Assembly (NCBI GenBank): GCA_021825465.1
Contig: JAKAGX010000022.1
Coordinates: forward strand, 1 to 12,165
Direction of reading: 5' to 3'
Source of the DNA: a bacterium
GTDB taxonomy: Bacteria; Patescibacteriota; Minisyncoccia; UBA6257; GWB1-50-10
Length of the DNA stretch: 12,165 bases
Part shown: piece by piece, positions 4,863 through 11,411 of the stretch
How the letters are laid out: every line of letters begins with the position of its first letter
How positions within the stretch are numbered: the stretch's first letter is position 1
Position numbers and translations under genes: made by a program
The notes under the pieces: model-generated
Database searches by the model: none
Seen by the model: only the letters and a program-made list of their open reading frames with translations
What the model was told of the DNA's origin: nothing

Positions 4863-5333
4863 ATGCAGCAAGGGGTATCGGAACGCGCCAAGGAGATCAT
4901 CGAAAAGATCATCTACATCACAATCGCAAGCGTTACGCCGGAAGGAAAACCGTGGAACAGCCCGGTTTACTCCGCCTATGACAAAGAAACCTACACATTC
5001 TACTGGGTCTCGCCCCGCCGGACGCAGCACAGTCAAAACATCGGCAAAAACCCGGACGTATTCCTTGTGATCTATGATTCGACGGTACCCGAGGGCACCG
5101 GCGAGGGGGTTTACATTCAGGCGCACGCCTCAGAGGTGACCGACCTCAAAGAAATGGCGAAAGCGATCTACCTCCTCTATTCCCGAAAAAACAAACCGCT
5201 GCGAGAAATAAGCCGCTTTCTCGATATGCGCCCCCGCCGCATCTACAAAGCGGTGCCGGAGAAGGTATGGATGAACGACAGCGAAAGAGTAGGTGATGAA
5301 GATCTCGATATACGCGTCGAAACAAAACTGTGA
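4863..5333 (+). CDS. Pyridoxamine 5'-phosphate oxidase-like split-barrel flavoprotein
   Basis: The 156-residue protein opens with a helix, then I-A-S-V-T-P-E-G-K-P-W-N-S-P-V (21-35) and a T-F-Y-W-V-S segment (45-50). Next come a basic S-Q-N-I-G-K-N-P patch (57-64) and a V-I-Y-D-S strand (69-73). This order is typical of the FMN-binding PNPOx-like split barrel (COG3871/COG0748-like small members). Such proteins bind FMN, F420 or haem; the cofactor and substrate here are not determined, and true PdxH activity is unlikely given the short, generic form. It is a single-gene unit closed by the terminator at 5348-5373. Confidence 0.85.
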   Translation: MQQGVSERAKEIIEKIIYITIASVTPEGKPWNSPVYSAYDKETYTFYWVSPRRTQHSQNIGKNPDVFLVIYDSTVPEGTGEGVYIQAHASEVTDLKEMAKAIYLLYSRKNKPLREISRFLDMRPRRIYKAVPEKVWMNDSERVGDEDLDIRVETKL

Positions 5334-5347
5334 ACTCTGCCAAAACC

Positions 5348-5373
5348 AAAAACCGCCCCGGAGGGCGGTTTTT
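5348..5373. terminator. Symmetrical intrinsic terminator between convergent genes
   Basis: A perfect 11-bp stem, AAAAACCGCCC/GGGCGGTTTTT, closes on a CGGA loop. The A-tract on one side and T-tract on the other let it work on both strands. It lies between the stop of the PNPOx-like gene (5333) and that of the solenoid gene (5386). Confidence 0.92.
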
Positions 5374-5385
5374 ACTTTGTTGTTT

Positions 5386-6528
5386 CTATCCCCTCTTTCC
5401 GAACCGCTGTCTCACGACCATCGCGAACGCCCCCACGGACAGAAGATACACAATGAATGTTGCGATCCAGCCGATGAACGGAATGAGTTTCACGATCTCG
5501 AAGACGACGACGCCGAGGAGAATGTGATACCACCGGAGATCGGTCTTGAGCTTTTTCAAGAGCGAAGCAACGACGATCCCGGCGACCGGTGCAGAAACGA
5601 CGAGGAGCGCCCCATAGAGCAGGAATACTATGACGCCCGGCAGGATGCCGAGAACCGTCGCAAGGAGAATGATCGCGGCAATGGGCGTTGCGACGAGCAA
5701 AAGGAATCCCCGCAAAAGTTCCTTCCAAAAACCGGACGCGATCCGTTTTACGGTTTCAACCATATCACTCCGACAGAGATACCAGAGGAGATATGCGGCA
5801 GTCAAAACCATGAGGAGTTTCGCGATCCAGCCGATCGTGAGGATCGCCGCAAACGCTGCAAAGAAGCCCGATGCCGTTTCCGCCGGGACTTTCGCCTCAT
5901 GGAACGTCGTCGTACCCAATATTTGCGCACCGCCCTCTATCGTCGCCTTCTGTTGGGCGGTATAGTCGAAATTTCCCTTAATGACCGCATTGGGACCGAT
6001 GGTAACCTGCTTCCCGCCTTTCACCGTGAGATTCCCTTCGACGGTACCGTCGATGTAAACAGCGTCGCCGGCGATGCTCAAGTTGCCCGCTTCGTTCCCC
6101 GCGAATGTCACGCTGCCTCCCGCAAGGTACGAATCTTTGGTGATCGTGGTGCCTGACATAACGGCAACTTGCCCGCCGGCAACCGCCGCTTCCCCTTTAT
6201 ACGTACCGCTTACCGTGACATTCCCTCCTATGATACGGATATTTTGAGCCGAGCTTCCGGCGACGATCACCGTCCCTCCGGCGATCATGATATCCTGACT
6301 GACCGGTCCGGAAATATAAAGCGTTCCTCCGGCAGCCAAAAGATCGCCTTCAACAGGTGCGGATACCGAAACGCTCGCCCCCGCGGCGTACACATTGTCA
6401 TTGATGGCGGCCGATGAGCCGACAACGACACTCTTCCCCGTCTTGAAATATGCGGCTTCCGAAATCCCCGGCGCACAGCTCGCCACAACCGCGATGAGCG
6501 AGAGCGCCACAAGTACCTTTTTCTTCAT
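5386..6528 (-). CDS. Exported bactofilin-like beta-solenoid protein with membrane C-terminus
   Basis: The product is 380 residues. A signal sequence (KKK then a hydrophobic stretch, 2-17) ends in V-A-S-C (15-18), a plausible lipobox; alternatively signal peptidase I could cut after SEAA (about 26). Residues 45-205 are eight or so 17-residue turns, each with an A-G-G or I-G-G step and alternating V/I (for example IAGGTVIVAG, IIGGNVTVSG). This is the right-handed solenoid of polymer-forming, bactofilin-like proteins. Residues 220-372 hold four or five membrane segments with the glycine/proline-rich stretch GILPGVIVF. The solenoid therefore probably faces outward, unlike cytoplasmic bactofilins. 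The start has TATAAT exactly 6 nt upstream; the longer frame (to 7119) crosses the CBS gene antisense. Role unknown, probably envelope organisation. Confidence 0.85.
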   Translation of the reverse strand: MKKKVLVALSLIAVVASCAPGISEAAYFKTGKSVVVGSSAAINDNVYAAGASVSVSAPVEGDLLAAGGTLYISGPVSQDIMIAGGTVIVAGSSAQNIRIIGGNVTVSGTYKGEAAVAGGQVAVMSGTTITKDSYLAGGSVTFAGNEAGNLSIAGDAVYIDGTVEGNLTVKGGKQVTIGPNAVIKGNFDYTAQQKATIEGGAQILGTTTFHEAKVPAETASGFFAAFAAILTIGWIAKLLMVLTAAYLLWYLCRSDMVETVKRIASGFWKELLRGFLLLVATPIAAIILLATVLGILPGVIVFLLYGALLVVSAPVAGIVVASLLKKLKTDLRWYHILLGVVVFEIVKLIPFIGWIATFIVYLLSVGAFAMVVRQRFGKRG

Positions 6529-6534
6529 ACTTCT

Positions 6535-6540
6535 ATTATA
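6535..6540 (-). promoter_or_regulatory. -10 element of the solenoid gene
   Basis: This is TATAAT on the minus strand, 6 nt before the ATG at 6528 (AGAAGT between). At 17-bp spacing the -35 position would be TCTACA (6558-6563), a 4/6 match to TTGACA that lies at the centre of the palindrome at 6544-6575. Confidence 0.6.
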
Positions 6541-6543
6541 CAA

Positions 6544-6575
6544 AAATCCAGCCAGTCTGTAGACTGGCTGGATTT
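6544..6575. repeat. Perfect 15-bp inverted repeat over the solenoid promoter
   Basis: The arms 6544-6558 and 6561-6575 are exact reverse complements (AAATCCAGCCAGTCT) around GT. On the minus strand the stem is followed by two more T's, so it has terminator shape, but no minus-strand gene lies upstream for it to terminate. It begins 3 bp from the -10 and covers the -35, which would suit an operator. Confidence 0.7.
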
Positions 6576-6651
6576 CCCAAAAGCGAAACTTATTTATTTT
6601 CGCTCGTTTGCGTCGCCCCGGGTTCCCGAGGTGCTTGAGGAGCCGGAGAAA

Positions 6652-6677
6652 TGATATAATGAAACTATCAGAGGGGG
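6652..6677 (+). promoter_or_regulatory. Extended -10 and Shine-Dalgarno of the CBS operon
   Basis: TGATATAAT (6652-6660) is an extended -10. GAGGGGG (6671-6677) is a strong Shine-Dalgarno 4 nt before the ATG at 6682. The hexamer is 21 nt from the ATG, so this is a head in the window where the ribosome-binding site is clearly transcribed. A small inverted repeat (AGCGAAA/TTTCGCT, 6582-6604) lies further upstream. Confidence 0.65.
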
Positions 6678-6681
6678 AAAT

Positions 6682-7128
6682 ATGAAAGTGCGAGAAGTTA
6701 TGATAGCACCGGTCATAACGGTATCGCCCGACACAACGTACGAAGATACCGCCTTTTTGCTGTATTCCAAAAATATCAGCGGCGTACCGGTCGTGAACGA
6801 CGAAGGTGAGCTGGTCGGCATCGTTTCGGAAAAAGATCTTTTTCGCGCCATGTTCCCGCTCTATGAAGAATACATCTTGGAACCCCACGTCTTTTGCGAC
6901 CGCGAAAAACAAGAAGAAGAGATCAGATACATCAGAAAACAGCCCGTTTCGAAATATATGTCGAAGCAAGTTGTCACGATCGACATTGACGCCCCCATCC
7001 TCCGCGCCGGAGGGCTTATGCTTGCCCGCGGCCTCCATCGCCTGCCGGTCATGGAAAAGAGAAAACTGGTCGGCATCGTGACGCGCGAGGACATTTACGG
7101 TACCATACTCAAGAAACACTTGGGGTAA
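6682..7128 (+). CDS. CBS-domain pair protein
   Basis: The 148-residue protein consists only of two CBS domains. CBS1 (about 3-56) has V-R-E-V-M, the I-S-G-V-P-V-V-N-D-E-G core and L-V-G-I-V-S-E-K-D. A charged linker (57-88, rich in Glu) follows. CBS2 (about 89-146) has V-S-K-Y-M, L-H-R-L-P-V-M and L-V-G-I-V-T-R-E-D. Such modules dimerise and bind adenine nucleotides (AMP, ATP, cyclic dinucleotides) in the cleft, acting as energy or nucleotide sensors; the partner is not encoded in the same protein. It is the first gene of the plus-strand operon, and its TAA overlaps the next ATG by one base. The downstream CYTH gene also concerns phosphorylated compounds, but a functional link is only a guess. 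Confidence 0.9.
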   Translation: MKVREVMIAPVITVSPDTTYEDTAFLLYSKNISGVPVVNDEGELVGIVSEKDLFRAMFPLYEEYILEPHVFCDREKQEEEIRYIRKQPVSKYMSKQVVTIDIDAPILRAGGLMLARGLHRLPVMEKRKLVGIVTREDIYGTILKKHLG

Positions 7129-7397
7129 TGTACTTCGTCTATATCATCGAATGCGAGGACGGAAGTTTGTACACCGGCATCACGACGGACGTCGAGCGTC
7201 GCTTCCTTGAACACCGAAAAGGCATCGGCGGTGGGTATACCGCTGCGCACAAACCGAAGAAGATCGCCTACACCGAAAAGCGCAAAACGCGGAGCGCAGC
7301 CCTGAAACGCGAGGCCGAGATCAAAAAACTGAAGCGGGAAGAGAAATTGAAGCTGATAGGAAAACGATCGGGAAAGGAGTACCATATAATGCTATGA
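7128..7397 (+). CDS. GIY-YIG nuclease-domain protein, YhbQ/UPF0213-like
   Basis: The 89-residue single-domain protein carries the GIY-YIG elements: V-Y-I-I (4-7), L-Y-T-G-I-T-T-D-V-E-R-R (14-25) and His29, then a lysine-rich helix with the expected catalytic glutamate in R-E-A-E-I-K-K-L-K-R (61-70). It matches small stand-alone YhbQ-type proteins closely, especially the YTGITTDVERRF segment. These act on DNA, with endo- or exonuclease activity reported for some members; the biological role is unclear. The start codon overlaps the CBS gene stop (A at 7128), and the end overlaps the PAP2 start by four bases (ATGA). Confidence 0.9.
   Translation: MYFVYIIECEDGSLYTGITTDVERRFLEHRKGIGGGYTAAHKPKKIAYTEKRKTRSAALKREAEIKKLKREEKLKLIGKRSGKEYHIML
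7374..7390 (+). promoter_or_regulatory. AAGGAG and internal TATAAT before the PAP2 gene
   Basis: AAGGAG (7374-7379) is the only Shine-Dalgarno candidate for the PAP2 start at 7394, at a long 14-nt spacing. TATAAT (7385-7390) lies between them, inside the end of the GIY-YIG gene and 3 nt before the ATG. It may be an internal promoter or chance, since it also encodes the H-I-M end of the upstream protein. Confidence 0.3.
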
Positions 7398-7888
7398 ACC
7401 ATATCATCATCTACACCGCCGAGTACCTGTATCTCGTCATACTCCTTGTCGCTGCGATCTTCTTCTTTAAACAACCGCGGAGGATCCAGAAAAACCTGAT
7501 CGTTTGCGGCATTATCGTCGCTCCCGTCTCATTTATTCTCGCGAAGATCGGCGGAGCTCTTTACTACGATGCCCGGCCCTTCGTCGTCGGCCATTTTACT
7601 CCCCTCATTGCCCATGCCGCCGACAATGGTTTTCCATCAGACCACATGCTCCTCGTGTCCGCCGTCGCGATGATCGTCACGTTCTACAACAAAAAGCTTG
7701 GCGCCGTCCTCTGGGTACTCGCGCTCTTCGTTGGCATCGCGCGCGTCTTGTCCGGCGTTCACCATATCACGGATATTCTGGGAAGCATCGTCTTCGTCCT
7801 CATCGCAGCCGCTATCTACTATTTCACCGTCGGCAAGAAACAGATCGAACGAGAAAAGAACCCTCTCGAAAACCGCATCCGCATATAA
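7394..7888 (+). CDS. PAP2-family membrane phosphatase, BcrC-like undecaprenyl-diphosphatase
   Basis: The 164-residue protein has about five membrane helices (8-25, 35-52, 85-98, 103-119, 128-146). PAP2 motifs are present: Lys51 with A-R-P at 60-62, P-S-D-H at 81-84 and R-x5-H-x3-D at 117-127 (Arg117, His123, Asp127). The stretch HAADNGFPSDH (74-84) is characteristic of the BcrC branch. That branch dephosphorylates undecaprenyl diphosphate on the outer face of the membrane to recycle the lipid carrier for peptidoglycan, and can give bacitracin tolerance. The Ser of the usual S-R-x5-H motif is Ala here. It overlaps the GIY-YIG gene by 4 bp and is followed by the EEP gene after 16 nt. Confidence 0.88.
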   Translation: MNHIIIYTAEYLYLVILLVAAIFFFKQPRRIQKNLIVCGIIVAPVSFILAKIGGALYYDARPFVVGHFTPLIAHAADNGFPSDHMLLVSAVAMIVTFYNKKLGAVLWVLALFVGIARVLSGVHHITDILGSIVFVLIAAAIYYFTVGKKQIEREKNPLENRIRI

Positions 7889-7904
7889 GGAGAAATTCGT
7901 TGTT

Positions 7905-8624
7905 ATGAAACTGAAAATTCTTTCATGGAACATCTGGGGCGGGCAGCACTTGCCCGAGATCATCGAACTCCTCGAACGGGAAAGGCCTGATGTGATCGGC
8001 CTTCAAGAGGTCGTCGAAGACCTTGATGGAACGAACAATACCGCGAAAACCATCGCGGAAAAGCTGGGATACGAATGGTTTTTCCATCCGACATACGAGG
8101 TGGACGCCGGCCGGCTCTATCATCTCCTTGAACCCCGGATCGTTCGCATGGGGAATGCGATCTTGAGCAAAACCAAGATCGCAAAAACGGAAGTCCACCA
8201 GTTATCCGAGGAAAAGGGGCGGTTCGCCGTGGGAGCGATCATTCCTCTCGGTGGTCGGGAGTTTCGTTTTTATTCGACTCATCTGAAACACACCCACCAA
8301 AAACCGGAGGAACTGCAGGATATCCAGGCGCGGGCACTTGCGGATCTCATGCCGAAAGAAAATGCCGTTCTCATGGGAGACTTCAATGCGACGCCGGACG
8401 GAAATCCCATCAAAATCGTCGGCGGAGTCATGAAAAACACCGACACCGAGCTCAAACCGACATGGAGCGTGTATCCGGAAGGATGCCCTGTCTGTAAACC
8501 GCAAAAACTCGACACGCGCTTGGATTATATTTTCGTTTCAAACGACCTTTCAACCAATTCCTTCACCGTCTATGATTCGAAAGGGTCGGACCACCTTCCC
8601 GTTTCGGTTATCATCGAAATCTAA
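7905..8624 (+). CDS. Endonuclease/exonuclease/phosphatase (EEP) family hydrolase
   Basis: The 239-residue protein carries the whole metal-dependent EEP active site: Asn9 in L-S-W-N-I-W-G, Glu35 in G-L-Q-E-V, His126 in S-T-H-L-K, Asp159 and Asn161 in M-G-D-F-N-A-T, Asp207 in R-L-D-Y-I-F, and Asp229-His230 in G-S-D-H-L-P-V. The family (DNase I, ExoIII, inositol phosphatases, sphingomyelinases) hydrolyses phosphodiesters. The sequence is closer to the small COG3568-type cytoplasmic members than to ExoIII, so the substrate is unassigned. There is no signal peptide. The start is the ATG at 7905, with AAGGAGA 11 nt upstream; the longer open frame from 7698 lies inside the PAP2 gene. The next ATG follows the stop by 2 nt. 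Confidence 0.9.
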   Translation: MKLKILSWNIWGGQHLPEIIELLERERPDVIGLQEVVEDLDGTNNTAKTIAEKLGYEWFFHPTYEVDAGRLYHLLEPRIVRMGNAILSKTKIAKTEVHQLSEEKGRFAVGAIIPLGGREFRFYSTHLKHTHQKPEELQDIQARALADLMPKENAVLMGDFNATPDGNPIKIVGGVMKNTDTELKPTWSVYPEGCPVCKPQKLDTRLDYIFVSNDLSTNSFTVYDSKGSDHLPVSVIIEI

Positions 8625-8626
8625 CC

Positions 8627-9175
8627 ATGCGTGAGATAGAGATCAAATTGAGAGTCAAGGATTTTAAAGACCTCGAAGCAGAGCTCCGGGAGCGCGGCTG
8701 CGTCCTTTCCGGTCCGATCCGCCAGGAGGACGTCATTTATTCCAAGGCCGGCAGCACGAACGAATGGGAACAGTCCAAGGAGGGCCAAATCGTGGTGCGC
8801 ATCCGGCGGCAAAGCGATAAGGCTGAATTCAATTTAAAACAACAACGATCGAACGAAATGGATAACCTCGAATACGAGACGAAAGTCGAAGATCCAGAAG
8901 CGGTACATAAAATTCTCCTTGCCATGGGATTTGAGCCCGAGGTAGAGGTCAAAAAATTCAGGAGAAAAGGAAAGCTCGGCGAGTACGAAATCTGCCTCGA
9001 TACGGTGGATGAACTGGGCACATTCATCGAGCTCGAAAAATTGACGGACGAAAATGCAGATCCCCATGAAGTCCGCGAAGAACTCTTCCAAACGCTTGAA
9101 GATCTCGGCCTTTCGCGAAACGATGAGGAAACGAGAGGGTACGACACCCAAATGTACTTCCTCCGCAAAAAGTGA
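8627..9175 (+). CDS. CYTH-domain protein (CyaB/ThTPase-like)
   Basis: The 182-residue protein opens with R-E-I-E-I-K-L-R-V, the ExExK hallmark (Glu3, Glu5, Lys7) of the CYTH triphosphate tunnel fold. Other tunnel residues are in order: V-R-I-R-R (57-61), F-N-L-K-Q (68-72), L-E-Y-E-T-K (81-86), K-K-F-R-R-K (109-114), C-L-D-T-V-D-E-L-G (123-131) and F-I-E-L-E (133-137). Bacterial members are class IV adenylate cyclases, thiamine triphosphatases or inorganic triphosphatases; CyaB-like annotation is common, but the activity cannot be told from sequence. It is the last gene of the plus-strand operon. Its TGA stop forms one palindrome, TGATCA, with the stop of the convergent kinase gene, leaving no intergenic base. 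Confidence 0.9.
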   Translation: MREIEIKLRVKDFKDLEAELRERGCVLSGPIRQEDVIYSKAGSTNEWEQSKEGQIVVRIRRQSDKAEFNLKQQRSNEMDNLEYETKVEDPEAVHKILLAMGFEPEVEVKKFRRKGKLGEYEICLDTVDELGTFIELEKLTDENADPHEVREELFQTLEDLGLSRNDEETRGYDTQMYFLRKK

Positions 9176-11350
9176 TCACTGTTTTTCGAGAGGGAACGAA
9201 ACCGTAAACGTACTCCCCTTTCCTTCCGAAGATTTGAACGTGACGGCACCGCCCATCTTGTCCGAGAGCATCCGGACGATAAAAAGCCCCAACCCCGTGC
9301 CTGAGACCTCTTGAGTGTTTTTTCCGCGGACCCGGAAAAACTTTTGGAAGATATGTTCCTTTTGGTCCTCCGGAATGCCGTAGCCGGTATCCTTGAATTC
9401 CAGAACGACGCTCGACCCCTTTTTCGAGACGACAATGCCGAGCGTTCCGCCGGTTTTATTGTACTTGATGCCGTTGCTCACCAGATTCATAATGACCTCC
9501 TTCACCTTGTCGGAATCCACGAGCGCCGGAGGGATCTTGCCGCTGGAACGGAACGTCACCCGGACTTTCTGCTTGCGGGCCAGCGAAGACATTTCCTTCA
9601 CGACCGACTGAACGATCGGAACGACATCGGTCGGCTGCACGGAAACTTTCACGGTGCCGGATTCCGAACGGGCGATCTCAAGGAGATCATTGATAAGCTG
9701 GTTCAAAATGTCGCTCGCCGAATTGATCGCCTTTAAATTTTCCCGTACGTCCTTCGGGAATTTCACGCTGGTCTTTGAAACCATTTGAAGGAATCCCTTG
9801 ATGGCCGCAATGGGAGTTCGAAGCTCGTGCGCGGCGATGAACACGAATTCGTCCTTCAACCGGGCGACGTTCCTTGCCTCGGCGAGTTCGCGCTCTTCGG
9901 TTTCTTTCAACTCCTTCGTGCGCTCTTCCACGCGACCTTCCAATTCCTTGTTGAATTCCTTGATTTCAGCGTAGGACTGCGCATTATCGATGGCAACGCC
10001 GGCGCTTAAAGCAAAGGTATTCAAAAACTTCAGATCCTGGCTGTAGTACACCTCCCCCGATCTCTTTTCTCCGAACACCAAAAGGGCGACTTCGCGCTTT
10101 TCGACGCGGATAGGGATGGCAACGGCAACGTCGAACGACCGGAAAAGCTGTTTTAACGGCCCTTCCTCAAGATCGTCGAAGAGGAAATACGGCACCGCAT
10201 CGAAAGACCCGTGAAAAAGTCCCTCAAACCCCGAAGCGGTCAAAAGCCGCTTGTCATAGCCGACCCCGAAGACGTTCACAAAAACATGATCACGCATAAT
10301 GAGGAATGCCCCCTTCGAGATATTCATGCTTTCCATGAGCGCTTTGAGGATCTGATCCGTCAGCGCCTCAAGATCGATCGTCTCCGCCATGATGCGAGTA
10401 AGCTCCGAAAGAAGGATGTCGCTGTCGTACGACCCGGCGAAAAAGATCTTGTTCGTTATGCGCCGCATCGAGCGCTCAAGCGATTCGAAAGAAAGAGCGG
10501 TCACGGCCAAAAGGATGAGGAATATGACGAAAAGATTGAAACTGATGGGAATGAAACGATCGGCGATCAAGAGAAGCACAAGAGAATATGCACCAGCGAG
10601 GAGGACGACCAGAACCACGAAAGAGACTATGCGGACGATGACGGGCTTGATATCCAACAGATGATACCTGCTGATGGCGTATGCGATGGCGGTCAGCAGC
10701 ACGAAGAGATAGGACGGGCCCAAAAACACCGTGGCGGAAGTCTTGAAAAAAACCACGAGAATGAACGTCAAAACAGCCAAGACCGAAAAAGAAAATGACA
10801 TGCCGACCAAGAGGGTGCCCCACCCAGCTTTTTCGATGCCCGTCGCCCGGTGATACTTCCTGACCATAATGACCAAACTGAGAGCTATGAGCGCCACGAA
10901 ATCAATGAAGTAGAGGAAAATACCCGGCCCCGGCACGGGAACCGGCTGGCCATTCGGATACTGAATGCCTTGGAAGATGAGCGGGGTGAACGACAAGACG
11001 GCCGTCGCTCCCATAAGGAGAATGAGCGGGACGGAATACCGCTTCTTCATTTGGAATTTTGCATGGGGAAAGGTAGCCGCAAAAAACACCAAAAGAGGGC
11101 CGAGGAACGCGCTGAAAAACATCACCATCCGTATCCAAAAAAGCTGATCGCCGGGGGTTTGGATCGGCGGATGCAGCGATAAGAAATTCGAAATATCGTA
11201 AATGTCGATATAAACGGCGATAAGCAGGAAAAATCGGTGCGTCCAACTTTTTGGATTTTTGAGAAAAATGGCAAGACCGATGAACGTCGTAATGGCAAAC
11301 ACGGCGATCCCCAACACAACTTCTATCGTTTTCACCTCAAGAGGCATCAT
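9176..11350 (-). CDS. Membrane sensor histidine kinase with multi-TM input and GAF domain
   Basis: The 724-residue hybrid-less kinase starts with about nine membrane segments between 10 and 288 (a 7TM-type input region: 10-30, 38-58, 72-95, 107-127, 146-164, 178-201, 209-227, 240-262, 268-288). A GAF-like domain spans about 315-456, then a charged coiled coil (457-500). HisKA carries the phospho-acceptor His508 in A-A-H-E-L-R-T-P. The ATPase has the N-box M-N-L-V-S-N-G-I-K-Y (621-630), G1 D-T-G-Y-G-I-P (654-660), F-box I-F-Q-K-F-F (667-672) and G2 G-T-G-L-G-L-F (684-690). All key residues are present. The signal is unknown, and no response regulator is encoded nearby. There are two tandem ATGs (11350, 11347); the second lies 7 nt from the -10 hexamer and fits a leaderless start better. 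Confidence 0.95.
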   Translation of the reverse strand: MMPLEVKTIEVVLGIAVFAITTFIGLAIFLKNPKSWTHRFFLLIAVYIDIYDISNFLSLHPPIQTPGDQLFWIRMVMFFSAFLGPLLVFFAATFPHAKFQMKKRYSVPLILLMGATAVLSFTPLIFQGIQYPNGQPVPVPGPGIFLYFIDFVALIALSLVIMVRKYHRATGIEKAGWGTLLVGMSFSFSVLAVLTFILVVFFKTSATVFLGPSYLFVLLTAIAYAISRYHLLDIKPVIVRIVSFVVLVVLLAGAYSLVLLLIADRFIPISFNLFVIFLILLAVTALSFESLERSMRRITNKIFFAGSYDSDILLSELTRIMAETIDLEALTDQILKALMESMNISKGAFLIMRDHVFVNVFGVGYDKRLLTASGFEGLFHGSFDAVPYFLFDDLEEGPLKQLFRSFDVAVAIPIRVEKREVALLVFGEKRSGEVYYSQDLKFLNTFALSAGVAIDNAQSYAEIKEFNKELEGRVEERTKELKETEERELAEARNVARLKDEFVFIAAHELRTPIAAIKGFLQMVSKTSVKFPKDVRENLKAINSASDILNQLINDLLEIARSESGTVKVSVQPTDVVPIVQSVVKEMSSLARKQKVRVTFRSSGKIPPALVDSDKVKEVIMNLVSNGIKYNKTGGTLGIVVSKKGSSVVLEFKDTGYGIPEDQKEHIFQKFFRVRGKNTQEVSGTGLGLFIVRMLSDKMGGAVTFKSSEGKGSTFTVSFPLEKQ

Positions 11351-11354
11351 TCCT

Positions 11355-11363
11355 ATTATACCA
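11355..11363 (-). promoter_or_regulatory. Extended -10 promoter (TGGTATAAT) of the histidine kinase
   Basis: This is the fourth copy of the identical nine bases. The hexamer ends 4 nt before the first ATG and 7 nt before the second (AGGA between hexamer and first ATG). The T-tract of the upstream gene's terminator ends right before it, so the kinase has its own start. Confidence 0.65.
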
Positions 11364-11364
11364 A

Positions 11365-11398
11365 TACAAAAATAAAAGGACCGCGGAATGCGGTCCTT
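11365..11398 (-). terminator. Intrinsic terminator of the unrecognised gene upstream of the kinase
   Basis: A perfect 9-bp stem, AAGGACCGC/GCGGTCCTT (11376-11384 with 11390-11398), has a 5-nt loop. On the minus strand it is followed by TTTTATTTTTG. It lies 13 bp beyond the stop codon at 11412. Confidence 0.9.
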
Positions 11399-11411
11399 GA
11401 AAGGCAGCAGA

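Noticed and set aside
4728..5126. Upstream extension of the methyltransferase open frame to 5126
   Set aside because: It would run antisense through the PNPOx-like gene and across the promoter region. Family alignment begins at the M-I-F-I-N-W start at 4727.
6529..7119. Upstream extension of the solenoid-protein frame to 7119
   Set aside because: It is antisense to the CBS gene. The signal peptide and -10 fix the start at 6528.
7698..7904. Upstream extension of the EEP frame
   Set aside because: It lies inside the PAP2 gene in another frame. The EEP fold starts with the L-S-W-N strand a few residues after the ATG at 7905.
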